Assembly (NCBI RefSeq): GCF_001583695.1
Contig: NZ_LOBC01000028.1
Coordinates: 62,001-126,000, forward strand
Length of the DNA stretch: 64,000 nt
Source: Bacillus wiedmannii
GTDB lineage: Bacteria > Bacillota > Bacilli > Bacillales > Bacillaceae_G
Reading direction: 5' to 3'
The position numbers and the translations under genes were made by a program. The notes under the pieces were generated by a model. That model did not search any database, was not told the origin of the DNA, and worked only from the letters and a program-made list of their open reading frames with translations. Shown piece after piece: positions 1-7,277 of the stretch (positions are counted from its first letter, which is position 1; the number at the start of each line of letters is the position of its first letter).

Positions 1-121
1 GTTTTTGATTGTTTTTTGCCTCAACTTGTTTCGGACTCGCATTACATCCCGCAAGTATCGAGAATGAAAATGCAACAGTAGTTACTAGGGCAGCACATTT
101 TTTCAACGTATTCTTCTTCAT
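1..121 (-). CDS. Lipoprotein N-terminus, probable ABC transporter solute-binding protein (partial)
   Basis: Only the first 40 or so codons are in the window; the gene runs off the left edge. The start is an ATG at 119-121 behind the ribosome binding site GAGGAG. The peptide begins with Lys-rich residues, a hydrophobic stretch and the lipobox LAGC, so it is exported and lipidated on Cys near residue 26. The gene lies downstream of a guanine riboswitch and its terminator (177-382, same strand). In Bacillus such switches control purine salvage and nucleoside uptake, so a BmpA-type nucleoside-binding lipoprotein is an attractive guess, but the visible residues do not prove the family. Confidence 0.75.
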   Translation of the reverse strand, partial: MKKNTLKKCAALVTTVAFSFSILAGCNASPKQVEAKNNQK

Positions 122-176
122 AAATAATCTCCTCTTTCTCTTGTTGTTTTCTATACTCGATGCTTTTGGTCCAAAC

Positions 177-221
177 AAAAAAGTTCTAGAAATTGTAGAA
201 GAATCTCTACTTTCTAGAACT
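177..221 (-). terminator. Intrinsic terminator of the guanine riboswitch expression platform
   Basis: On the minus strand an 11-bp stem (AGTTCTAGAAA with TTTCTAGAACT) carries an inner GTAGA/TCTAC stem and is followed by TTTTTTG. It lies between the riboswitch aptamer and the lipoprotein start, as expected for a guanine-dependent OFF switch. Confidence 0.88.
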
Positions 222-311
222 ACGGTAGTCAAAGTTAATTAAGCAAAAGATAAAACAAATGCCAAATTATAGATCGGTAGCGCTCATTGAACAGCACGGC
301 CGAATACTTTA

Positions 312-382
312 ACCCGTAGTCCAGTTCTTTCATTGGGAACTAGGTAGAAACGCTCGGACCATATTACCGAGTATATACGAGT
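312..382 (-). promoter_or_regulatory. Guanine-class purine riboswitch aptamer
   Basis: The minus strand reads ACTCGTATATACTCGG, then TATGG, GTTTCTACC and GGACTACGGGT, matching the conserved core of the purine aptamer. P1 forms between ACTCGTA (376-382) and TACGGGT (312-318). P2 pairs CTCGG with CCGAG, and P3 pairs AGTTC with GAACT. The discriminating base in the J3/1 GACTACG segment is C rather than T, which is the guanine/hypoxanthine class and not the adenine class. The terminator at 177-221 and the lipoprotein gene follow. Confidence 0.92.
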
Positions 383-616
383 GATGATGTGTAAAATTAT
401 TATATTGGTAATATATCAAACTTTTAGTGTGCACGCAATCTAAATATGAACATTTTTATCAAAAATTTCTAAAACATTCGTTTTTAAAGCTAAAACCAAT
501 AGGTTTTTTCATTATACAGGGGATAAAAACACAAAAAACTTACAACACAAATACTAAACTAGATTCACCTACAACAACCGATCGTATATCAACAATTGAT
601 TTTCCTCACTTCCACC

Positions 617-913
617 TTATATTGAGTTGGAAGTCTTATTCCTCTCGTATTGCGAGATAAAATGCGCCTCTATCCAATTCACAATTATTTCTTCTAGCAT
701 CGGGTGAAGTGGCTTTCCCGCTCCCTCTTTATAGTTCTTTTGAAGCTCTAATACTTTAAAATCTCTTTCAAAACTTTTTAAACTATGATCCATATTTTTT
801 ATTACATGTACTGCTGAATCACCCTTCACATAATGACCAATTCGCTTCATTTCCCATAAGCTATGACGGTAATTACAAAACCTGAACACTACAAGATTAT
901 TATCTACTTTCAT
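617..913 (-). pseudogene. Remnant of an alpha/beta hydrolase C-terminus
   Basis: From about residue 23 the reading frame matches the last 75 residues of the intact hydrolase at 4181-5140 (YVKGDS, HVIKNMDH, KPLHP, LEEII). At DNA level the segment around 780-850 is nearly identical to 4320-4390. The nucleophile-containing N-terminal two thirds are missing, and the first 22 residues match nothing in the intact copy. It has a start codon and a weak AGAGGT, so a short protein could be made, but it lacks the catalytic GHSEG and is best read as decay after a local duplication. Confidence 0.75.
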
Positions 914-997
914 TGTTATACCAAACGTTACCTCTTATAAGACGGATTATATGAGGGGCGAAATAAATAGGAAAACCCAATGTTTGGCTACGCCAAA

Positions 998-1067
998 CCG
1001 AAAGAAATCTCCCACCTACCGCTAGACTATCGCCTTTCACACGCCCCATGAAGGAGATTTCTTTCGG
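998..1067. repeat. 15-bp perfect inverted repeat element
   Basis: CCGAAAGAAATCTCC at 998-1012 is repeated inverted at 1053-1067, enclosing 40 bases. A second small palindrome, TTTGGCtacGCCAAA, abuts it at 983-997. No gene lies inside. The shape suits a small non-autonomous element or a long hairpin RNA; there is no clear T-run for a terminator. Confidence 0.6.
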
Positions 1068-1130
1068 ATAATACGTTAAAACTATGCAACTCTCTACCTA
1101 GTATTTCACCGTTATCTTATAATAATGACA

Positions 1131-1161
1131 AAAAGGATTGATTATAGTAATCAATCCTTTT
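1131..1161 (-). terminator. Terminator of the DUF2262-like gene
   Basis: A 13-bp perfect stem AAAAGGATTGATT/AATCAATCCTTTT with a 5-nt loop lies just after the stop codon of the 1180-1638 gene. T residues follow on the minus strand. Confidence 0.85.
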
Positions 1162-1179
1162 CATTTTCATCGCTCCAAA

Positions 1180-1638
1180 CTAAATCTCCGCAGCTAATAA
1201 ATTGTACTCATTGTCAAAAGAAACATGGATTCTATGTCCACCAAATAAATCTCCATCATTATATTCACAATATATATCATTTTCTCTAATTACAATGTCC
1301 ATAAGAGTAATAGACTGCTCAAATGTTTCTTTCGCCATATCATATTCTCCTGCATCTACAGCATCCCAATCTAAATGTTCATCATTCTCATCATATTCAG
1401 GCCAAAAATCATTTTTATACTCTATTAATTCTTCCGCTATAGCGACCTTAGCTTTTTTATCAAATTCCTCTAAACATACATAAAGCTTTTCTGCTCTTTT
1501 CATCATTTCATGTACATGTACACGTTCATTTCTAATATCCAATTCCCAATGTACTTCTCCTTCGTTTTGTTCATATGTATGAAAAGTTTCATTAAAGATA
1601 AACATTCCAATCAATTCACTTTTTATTGATTTTTCCAT
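1180..1638 (-). CDS. DUF2262-like cytoplasmic protein
   Basis: The product is 152 acidic residues without a signal or membrane segment. The C-terminal region (LFGGHRIHVSFDNEYNLLAA) resembles the end of DUF2262 proteins, which carry a conserved GGH followed by a short beta segment. An ATG start sits behind AGAAAGGAAATG, and the gene has its own strong terminator. Neighbours give no functional clue and no biochemical role is known for the family. Assignment rests on pattern recognition, so the family name is moderate confidence while the gene itself is secure. Confidence 0.7.
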   Translation of the reverse strand: MEKSIKSELIGMFIFNETFHTYEQNEGEVHWELDIRNERVHVHEMMKRAEKLYVCLEEFDKKAKVAIAEELIEYKNDFWPEYDENDEHLDWDAVDAGEYDMAKETFEQSITLMDIVIRENDIYCEYNDGDLFGGHRIHVSFDNEYNLLAAEI

Positions 1639-1798
1639 GATTTCATTTCCTTTCTATATGTGAAAGAGATACTGTTATATTTTAAGTAGTTATAGCGTTG
1701 ACTTTCATATTATATAAAACCTGCATTATGGAGAAAGTAAAACTTTAATTGAATTGCAGTGAAGTATCCTATACTTCACCCCTCTGCCAATAAAACAG

Positions 1799-1826
1799 CA
1801 ACCCCCTCCCGTTTTGGGAGAGGGTC
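1799..1826 (-). terminator. Terminator overlapping the stop of the small DUF4083-like gene
   Basis: ACCCTCTCCC pairs with GGGAGGGGGT around an AAAAC loop. The left arm starts at the TGA stop of the 1825-1995 gene. Confidence 0.75.
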
Positions 1827-1995
1827 AATCCTTATTTTGTTTTTCTAACAATTGAATAATCCTATCTAACTTTTGCTCAACTGGACCTTGCTTTTTGCGA
1901 TTACTAGTATGCAAAATTATACGTATAATTCCTCCCAACAATACACCGATAATCAATGCGGTGATGGCGTAATAAATACTAGTTCCTAAAAACAT
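1825..1995 (-). CDS. DUF4083-like small membrane protein, 56 aa
   Basis: This ORF encodes 56 residues: one hydrophobic helix at about residues 6-28 followed by a charged tail ending EQKLDRIIQLLEKQNKD. The QKLDRIIxLLEK tail is the hallmark I associate with DUF4083 proteins of bacilli. The ATG at 1993-1995 follows AAGGGG, and a strong terminator overlaps the stop codon, both supporting a real gene. Topology is probably a single-pass anchor with a cytoplasmic amphipathic coil. No function is known. Confidence 0.75.
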   Translation of the reverse strand: MFLGTSIYYAITALIIGVLLGGIIRIILHTSNRKKQGPVEQKLDRIIQLLEKQNKD

Positions 1996-2099
1996 TATCC
2001 AAACCCCTTTTTCCTTATTATACCATCCGGAAGATGTGATTTGTTGCGTAATTTCGATTGTATCAGTTATTCATGATACGTTAACATAATGTCTCATTG

Positions 2100-2235
2100 A
2101 TGCTAATACATTTCCACACCTCTTATTATTAACACACAGGTCTTCTACAGGTCATCGCTCTCCCTTCCACTCTCCTCAAATCTGCCTAATTTTGATGCGT
2201 AAATCTTACTGCCCGGCAAATAGCGGGAGACATTT
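2100..2235 (-). repeat. Degenerate bcr1-like repeat
   Basis: Read on the minus strand, 2235 downward gives TCCCGCTATTTGCCGGGCAG then TAAG, a diverged CTCAAAATT-type centre and GGGAGA. This follows the order of motifs in the intact 155-bp element at 18773-18927. Similarity fades towards 2100. Confidence 0.65.
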
Positions 2236-2257
2236 ATTAATAAAAAATCAAAAACAC

Positions 2258-2288
2258 TTGAAGTTGACGTTGGGTCATTTTATATACT
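2258..2288 (+). promoter_or_regulatory. MerR-type promoter with 19-bp spacer
   Basis: TTGAAG (2258-2263) and TATACT (2283-2288) are separated by 19 bp instead of 17, the over-long spacing characteristic of promoters activated by MerR-family proteins. The spacer begins TTGACGTTGGGTCA, with partial dyad symmetry. The MerR gene at 2558 lies downstream in the same transcript, suggesting autoregulation. Confidence 0.55.
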
Positions 2289-2348
2289 GTTAAGTAGCTA
2301 CTATTTAGCAATTTCATAAAAGAAATTAGAAAAATAGGAGGTTTTCAG

Positions 2349-2492
2349 ATGAAACAGGGCGATATTATTATTTATGGATGTGTCATTATAGGTGCAGGTA
2401 TTGGACTATCACTGGATCATGCATTTCCTGGTGCACTGATTGGATTAGGAGCAGGCTACTTACTTAAAATTTTTTTTAGTAAAGAAGAATAG
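2349..2492 (+). CDS. Small Gly-rich membrane protein, 47 aa
   Basis: A 47-codon ORF starts at an ATG six bases after a perfect AGGAGG. Its product is almost entirely hydrophobic: one or two short helices rich in glycine (VIIGAGIGL and ALIGLGAGYLL) and a charged SKEE end, the look of a glycine-zipper peptide. It is the first gene after the MerR-type promoter at 2258-2288 and lies 65 bases ahead of the MerR gene. It is therefore probably part of the small protein-MerR-GAP operon. I do not recognise a named family. Confidence 0.72.
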   Translation: MKQGDIIIYGCVIIGAGIGLSLDHAFPGALIGLGAGYLLKIFFSKEE

Positions 2493-2557
2493 ATGTGGAA
2501 TGAAGAAAATAATCGTTAACGATAGAATCTCAACGTACAGAAAGGTAGGTTTATCAG

Positions 2558-3316
2558 TTGATACACATTAATAAAGTGGGAGAACTAACAGGCGTTACAG
2601 TAAGGACACTGCGTTATTACGATAAAATCGGATTATTAAAACCAGCATCCAAAACAGAGGGTGGCCATCGTTTATATACAAATGAAGAAATAAAAAAACT
2701 TCAGCAGGTTCAATTTTTAAAAAAGGTTGGATTTCCGTTACAAGAGATTAAACATATGCTCGACTTCAATAAGTGGGATTGGTCGGATAGTTTAAAGAGT
2801 CAATTATCTTATGTAATAAATGAGCAGGAAAATTTAAAGAAAATAGAATTATCCTTACGGGAAATGATAAATGGAATTGCGATAGAAGGAGAAGAAAGCT
2901 GGATCGCGATTCAGAAGATCATGCAATTATCCAGCAAAGATAAAGAGATACAACAGTATTATCGCGAATCTGTATTTAAAGATAAAGAGATACAACTATT
3001 GTCAAAGGTTCCTAAAATGGCAAGTGACTGTTCTAATTCACTTGAATGGATTGCTCTCATAGGTCAGTTAAAGCGTTATATGAAGGACGGACCAAAAGCA
3101 ACGAAAGTCCAAAATATCATAAGAAGAATGGAGGAAAAACGCTTAGAAGAATTTGAAGGTGAGGATGAATTTATAGATAAACTTTGGGAGATACGGATGT
3201 CTCCAAAACAATCAGAGAAGCTGAATTTATATCCAATTGATCAAGATGTGCTTCAGTTTATGAACGAAGCATATGCCATTTTCATGACTGAAAAGAATAA
3301 TCCTAAGCCGAAATAA
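2558..3316 (+). CDS. MerR-family transcriptional regulator
   Basis: The 252-residue product opens with a canonical MerR winged helix: INKVGELTGVTVRTLRYYDK, then IGLLKP, GHRLYTNEEI and LQQVQFLKKVGFPLQEIK. A coiled-coil dimer helix and a helical effector part of about 150 residues follow, reminiscent of TipA-type regulators though not clearly TipAS. The start is TTG at 2558, placed by AGGTAGG upstream and by the conserved N-terminus. It probably regulates its own operon (19-bp spacer promoter at 2258-2288) including the GAP-family membrane protein 13 bases downstream. The ligand is unknown. Confidence 0.92.
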   Translation: MIHINKVGELTGVTVRTLRYYDKIGLLKPASKTEGGHRLYTNEEIKKLQQVQFLKKVGFPLQEIKHMLDFNKWDWSDSLKSQLSYVINEQENLKKIELSLREMINGIAIEGEESWIAIQKIMQLSSKDKEIQQYYRESVFKDKEIQLLSKVPKMASDCSNSLEWIALIGQLKRYMKDGPKATKVQNIIRRMEEKRLEEFEGEDEFIDKLWEIRMSPKQSEKLNLYPIDQDVLQFMNEAYAIFMTEKNNPKPK

Positions 3317-3329
3317 GGGGGCACGAGCG

Positions 3330-3986
3330 ATGGGTACAGAACAACTTCTCCTAATAGGTGGATTGGCCATATTGGACACGCTAAGCCCTACTACAATAGG
3401 AGTAACAATATATCTACTTTTAACAGATAAAGAGAATCTTACGAAACGTTTATTCGTTTATTTATTCACGGTAGCTGGATGTTATTTTGCTGTTGGAATT
3501 TCACTCATGCTAGGATTAGATTTTTTGTTTGAGATTTTTTCTGGCGTATTTCAAAACCGAATCGTAAGCTGGACGCTTTTTATTATTGGATCCCTATTAT
3601 TCATCGCAAGCTTTTATATTCCACCAAAGAAAAATTCAAAGCTCCCTTCACCAAAATCAAATAGCATTCTTTCAATGATTGCGCTCGGATTCACTACTAC
3701 ATTAATTGAAGCGGGAACTGCATTTCCTTATTTTGCAGCAATTGGCATACTAACTACTTCTAATCTATCATGGATAGCATGGTCTTCTATTTTAGCTGGA
3801 TACAACTTTATCATGGTATTGCCCTCTCTCTTGCTGTTTTTCCTCTATCTCCTATTTGGTCGATGGATGCAAAAACCCCTCGAGAGACTTCGAATGAAAA
3901 TCGCTAATAGTACAGGAACAGCTCTGTCATGGATTATGTGTATAGTTGGCCTCCTCCTAATATTAAATAGCCTGGATTATTTATAG
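3330..3986 (+). CDS. GAP-family (Sap/LysE-like) membrane protein
   Basis: The 218-residue protein has about six transmembrane segments and the LysE-superfamily-like opening LGGLAILDTLSPTTIGVTIY form (here GGLAILDTLSPTTIGV), with a basic loop (PPKKNSKLPSPKSN) between the halves. This pattern fits the GAP/SfLAP family, annotated as putative exporters of small molecules or lipid precursors. It starts at an ATG after GGGGGC and is 13 bases from the MerR stop, so the two are co-transcribed and the carrier may remove the regulator's ligand. The substrate cannot be inferred. Confidence 0.75.
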   Translation: MGTEQLLLIGGLAILDTLSPTTIGVTIYLLLTDKENLTKRLFVYLFTVAGCYFAVGISLMLGLDFLFEIFSGVFQNRIVSWTLFIIGSLLFIASFYIPPKKNSKLPSPKSNSILSMIALGFTTTLIEAGTAFPYFAAIGILTTSNLSWIAWSSILAGYNFIMVLPSLLLFFLYLLFGRWMQKPLERLRMKIANSTGTALSWIMCIVGLLLILNSLDYL

Positions 3987-4116
3987 GGTGTTTTACCAAA
4001 GTATTAGAAAAGATCTTATTAGCTCAAAAGTGATGTTAAACGAATTAGAGAATTTACAATAAGGAAGGGATTATTATGCTTGAAATTACCAATGTAGAAG
4101 AACTTACACCTACAAG

Positions 4117-4192
4117 CTCAGGCCACACCAATCCTTCTTTTACAGGCAGTTACTCTCCCTTCCCTCTTCCTCATATTCATCTAATTTTGATG
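4117..4192 (-). repeat. Truncated bcr1-like repeat at the hydrolase 3' end
   Basis: The plus strand CACCAATCCTTCTTTTACAG followed by GCAGTTACTCTCCC and TAATTTTGATG parallels the reverse complement of the intact element at 18773-18927 (CACCAATTGGGCTTTTACGG, GCAGTTGATCTCCC, GAATTTTGAGG). The match stops abruptly near 4192. The TAG stop of the hydrolase gene lies inside the repeat. Confidence 0.6.
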
Positions 4193-5140
4193 CAGGATAA
4201 AATTCGTATTCATCCAATTCGTAATTATTTCTTCCAGCTGCGGATGAAGTGGCTTATCTGCTCCTTCCACATAAATCTTTTTAAATTCCAACGCTTTAAA
4301 ATTACCTTCGAAATATTTCAAGGTATGATCCATATTTTTTATTACATGTACTTCAGAATCACCTTTCACATAATCACCAATTCTCTTCGCTTTTTCAGGA
4401 TTTGCCTGAAAGTCTTTATCACCAGCAATTGCTAGTACTGGACATGTTACTTTTATTAAATCTTTATAAATGTCATGCTGAAAATGCTCTCTAAACCACT
4501 TTGCATTCATTGGCTTAAAACCAATTTTCACAATATCTTTTTTGGAGTTTATCATTTTCTCTGTTGCTTTTTGCGCCTGCTTTTCTCCTCGTTTCTCAAT
4601 ATTGAGAAGACGCATTAACTTTCCTTTTATTCCTTTTTGCTCTTTTAACTCCTTATAAATAATCTCTCTTTGTCTTTTCGTAGCTTCTTCTAAAGATTCC
4701 GCAGCTCCTGTAAGTAATATGAGTCCATTAACTGGCGTTCTTGCGTTTACTACAGTTGCTAACATACACCCTTCACTATGACCAACTAAAATGATATTTT
4801 CCGAATCAACAAATGGCTGTTCTTTTACATACGTAATCATAGCCTCTATGTCATTAACTAAATTCCACATTCCAGTCTTCTGAAATTCCCCTTCACTCTT
4901 TCCTACCCCGCGCTTATCAAAGCGGAGCGTTACTACTCCAAGTCTCGCTATTACATGTGCTAAATCTTTGTAAATATTCGACGCAAGCTTTAACGGTACA
5001 ATCATTCCATCACGATCAATTTCTCCAGATCCAGCAATAATGACAACCGCCGCATACTTCCCGTCAGCTTTCGGTTTAGTAATCGTACCGAGCAAGGTAA
5101 ATTCACTATTTATCGCTACTTCACATTCGTCAAAAGCCAT
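4181..5140 (-). CDS. Alpha/beta hydrolase (serine aminopeptidase S33-like)
   Basis: The 319-residue cytoplasmic hydrolase has the nucleophile elbow GHSEG near residue 120, an oxyanion segment IAGSGEIDRDG near residue 35, an acid candidate in AGDKDFQAN and a catalytic His candidate in MDHTLK. There is no signal peptide. The ATG follows GGGAGGA. It starts 15 bases after the stop of an XRE regulator on the same strand, so the two form an operon. The final residues and stop lie in a degenerate bcr1-like repeat, so the C-terminus may have been reshaped by insertion. A decayed relative lies at 617-913. Substrate unknown. Confidence 0.85.
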   Translation of the reverse strand: MAFDECEVAINSEFTLLGTITKPKADGKYAAVVIIAGSGEIDRDGMIVPLKLASNIYKDLAHVIARLGVVTLRFDKRGVGKSEGEFQKTGMWNLVNDIEAMITYVKEQPFVDSENIILVGHSEGCMLATVVNARTPVNGLILLTGAAESLEEATKRQREIIYKELKEQKGIKGKLMRLLNIEKRGEKQAQKATEKMINSKKDIVKIGFKPMNAKWFREHFQHDIYKDLIKVTCPVLAIAGDKDFQANPEKAKRIGDYVKGDSEVHVIKNMDHTLKYFEGNFKALEFKKIYVEGADKPLHPQLEEIITNWMNTNFILHQN

Positions 5141-5155
5141 AATTTTTTCCTCCCT

Positions 5156-6280
5156 CTATTCTTTTATATCTAATTTAAATTTCAAACTCACTATTATATT
5201 TTTATACTCTCTTATATCTTTCATCGGAGTGAAAACTGGATTCTCTGCAATACTTTGTAACATACTTCGCTTTATAATCTCTTCATTTCTAACCGTTTTA
5301 GCACCGAGCGGAAATTCTGCAAACCATTCATCAATCGTATCAAAATAGGAATCGCCATGTAAATGCAGGCTATTTACTGTGAAACTAGCTGCACAAACTG
5401 TTGCGTATTTCTGCAACATTTCTAATGCTCTTTCAAAATTTCCTTGCATACAATAGACTTGTGCAGCAGCATAGTATACTTTCAAGGTCATATTAGGGTG
5501 TAATGTTTCTATTTCATATATATCTATTAACATGAAAGCTCTATTTAAGATTATCTCTACCTTTTCAGCGTTTGAAGCATTTACTACTACATAATTCGGT
5601 ATTGTCGCAACGAGGTGTATTAAATGTTGGTACATACTAATTTGCATCATTTCATTCGCCTTCTCAGCATTTCCAAGCATTTGATATGCTTGTGCGATTA
5701 AATCCTCTTCTGGAAAGTTAGGTCGTATCGTTTCGCCAAGTAATTGAAGCACCTCATTTGGTCTATTGAGTATAAGATAGCAAGTTGCTTGAAACGATAC
5801 CGCCTCTTTCACAAGAGAAACATCATCACTTTCTTCCTGCACCCTGCTAAAAAGAGACATTGCCTCTTCTAAAATTTCAATTCTTTTATCCGTATCCTTT
5901 GTTAACATATGGTGGTTAATAAAAAGTAGTCCCATTTGAAGTAATAATGGAAAACAAGAATAATATTTTTTAATTATTCCCCTGCACTCCATCATTACTT
6001 CATCAAACGGTTCTTCACTAAAAGCTTCCGCTAGTCTATGATATAAATCCCTAATATCTCCCTGTTCCATTTGTTGTGTATAACAGATTAGTTCATCTAT
6101 ACTTATATTAAAGTACGATGCTAACAGTGGTAAAAATGTAATATCCGGATAACTCTGCCCTGTCTCCCATTTGGAAACAGATGCCTTCGTAATACCGATA
6201 TACGCCGCTAACTCTTCCTGTGTAATTCCCTTTTCTTTTCTCTTATCCGCAATGATTTTATGAATCTGAATCTCTCTCAC
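5156..6280 (-). CDS. XRE-family regulator with helical-repeat C-terminus
   Basis: The 374-residue protein has an N-terminal HTH_3 domain (QEELAAYIGITKASVSKWET, then GQSYPDITFLPLLASYFNIS). About 300 helical residues follow with TPR-like spacing (AAQVYCMQGNFERALEMLQK). This layout resembles peptide- or ligand-sensing XRE-TPR regulators, but no partner peptide gene is visible beside it. It precedes the alpha/beta hydrolase by 15 bases on the same strand and probably controls that operon. The ATG start fits the conserved start of the HTH. Confidence 0.85.
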   Translation of the reverse strand: MREIQIHKIIADKRKEKGITQEELAAYIGITKASVSKWETGQSYPDITFLPLLASYFNISIDELICYTQQMEQGDIRDLYHRLAEAFSEEPFDEVMMECRGIIKKYYSCFPLLLQMGLLFINHHMLTKDTDKRIEILEEAMSLFSRVQEESDDVSLVKEAVSFQATCYLILNRPNEVLQLLGETIRPNFPEEDLIAQAYQMLGNAEKANEMMQISMYQHLIHLVATIPNYVVVNASNAEKVEIILNRAFMLIDIYEIETLHPNMTLKVYYAAAQVYCMQGNFERALEMLQKYATVCAASFTVNSLHLHGDSYFDTIDEWFAEFPLGAKTVRNEEIIKRSMLQSIAENPVFTPMKDIREYKNIIVSLKFKLDIKE

Positions 6281-6388
6281 TGTATCACCTCATACTTTTA
6301 TTATATGTACTATATTCTATACAAAATATGGATTTAAAGTAAACTTTCGTTAACAAAATCAACTGTTAGGAAACATCTCTCTAAAATC

Positions 6389-6427
6389 AAAGGCAGGAAC
6401 ATATTTGTGATATGTTCCTGCCTTTTT
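6389..6427. terminator. Bidirectional terminator
   Basis: A 15-bp stem (AAAGGCAGGAACATA with TATGTTCCTGCCTTT) is followed by a T-run on the plus strand and TTTGATTTT on the minus strand. The likely user is the DUF3888 gene at 6641-7018, which is read leftward. Confidence 0.8.
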
Positions 6428-6428
6428 A

Positions 6429-6640
6429 TTGTGGGATCCGATACATAGCCATCTAGCTAAGATTTTGAAGTACTTCAAAATCAAACATTTCATCTCATCA
6501 CAGTTTTCTATGGGAATCCAGTTAACAGCTTATTTGCATGATTTTCGTTAGCGGAAGTTAAATATTAATTTAATGTTATCAAAAACATTTATGTTTACAT
6601 TCAAAAAAGTTAAACTTCTGACAAGGCAGAGGTGCTTGTG
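6429..6640. other. Gene-free stretch with one perfect palindrome
   Basis: No ORF with a ribosome binding site was found here. The only structure is a perfect palindrome at 6461-6482 made of GATTTTGAAG, a central TA, and CTTCAAAATC. It could be an operator or a short element remnant. Confidence 0.5.
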
Positions 6641-7018
6641 TTAAACATCCTGTATGTGCTTATATTCAATAAGTTGTTGACCACTAGCATCTACTCTAGC
6701 GGTAATTTCATCAATACCATAGCCAATATGTGGTCCATAATAGGGGGAAACTCGTACTTTCACATCATAAGCTCCCCCAATACCATATAATTGTTTAATA
6801 TTCATAATCTCAGTATCCCATCCTGCCCAAGATGGGATACCTTTTGTAGCATCATTATAAATTTCTGTTAAAGCTTTATCAATTGATGGACTGAGGCTTC
6901 TTATTAGAGCATATTTCACCATATCATTATCTGGTTCTTTTGCATTTGCTTGAAAAGAGAATGTAGAGTAAGAAATGATGAACATTAAGATACTTAGTAC
7001 AATTAGAATTTTCTTCAT
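6641..7018 (-). CDS. Secreted DUF3888-like protein
   Basis: The product is about 125 residues with a cleavable signal peptide (MKKILIVLSILMFIISYSTF, cleavage probably after ANA near residue 26). The mature part contains YALIRSLSPSIDKAL and a later YYGPHIGYGIDEITA beta region, the pattern of DUF3888. The start chosen is ATG 7016-7018 because TTAGGTGATATT precedes it; a longer in-frame start at 7045 would bury the signal peptide. It is flanked by its own terminator, so it is monocistronic. Function unknown. Confidence 0.8.
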   Translation of the reverse strand: MKKILIVLSILMFIISYSTFSFQANAKEPDNDMVKYALIRSLSPSIDKALTEIYNDATKGIPSWAGWDTEIMNIKQLYGIGGAYDVKVRVSPYYGPHIGYGIDEITARVDASGQQLIEYKHIQDV

Positions 7019-7119
7019 AATATCACCTAAAATTATTCTGTCCACCTTGGCTAATATTATTGTACTAACACATACTTTAGTTTGAGTGAGATAAGAAAAA
7101 ATAAAGAAATTCTATTGCA

Positions 7120-7170
7120 TACGATATACATGTAAGGTTAACATAACGTCCTATTATCAGGAGTCAATGT
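7120..7170. repeat. Dispersed repeat containing TTAACATAACGTC, copy 1
   Basis: ATACATGT, TTAACATAACGTC and ATTATCAG-AG-CAATG occur in this order here and again at 7948-7998, in the same orientation on either side of the FMN reductase gene. A weaker third copy lies near 2070-2110. Confidence 0.5.
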
Positions 7171-7191
7171 ATTATTTTAGAGACTATCAAA

Positions 7192-7221
7192 AGCCCTCCA
7201 GTTTAATTGATCTGGAGGGCT
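7192..7221. terminator. Terminator downstream of the FMN reductase gene
   Basis: A 10-bp stem AGCCCTCCAG/CTGGAGGGCT with a 10-nt loop and a TTTTG tail on the minus strand, 56 bases past the stop codon of 7278-7820. Confidence 0.8.
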
Positions 7222-7277
7222 CTTATGTTCATATAATCAAGTGTTATCGGAAGTAAATACATGTGTTTTGCTTAACA

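Noticed and set aside
427-660. A 77-codon plus-strand ORF upstream of the hydrolase remnant
   Set aside because: AT-rich random composition, no ribosome binding site, and partly antisense to the remnant.
4076-4435. A 119-codon plus-strand ORF beginning after a reasonable AAGGAAGG
   Set aside because: Beyond about 14 codons it runs through a degenerate bcr1-like repeat and then antisense to the hydrolase gene. The composition is not protein-like, though its first codons could be the stub of a broken gene.
5156-6280. A Rgg/PlcR-type quorum system
   Set aside because: The helical C-terminus resembles TPR sensors, but no small secreted peptide gene lies next to it, so a quorum role cannot be supported.
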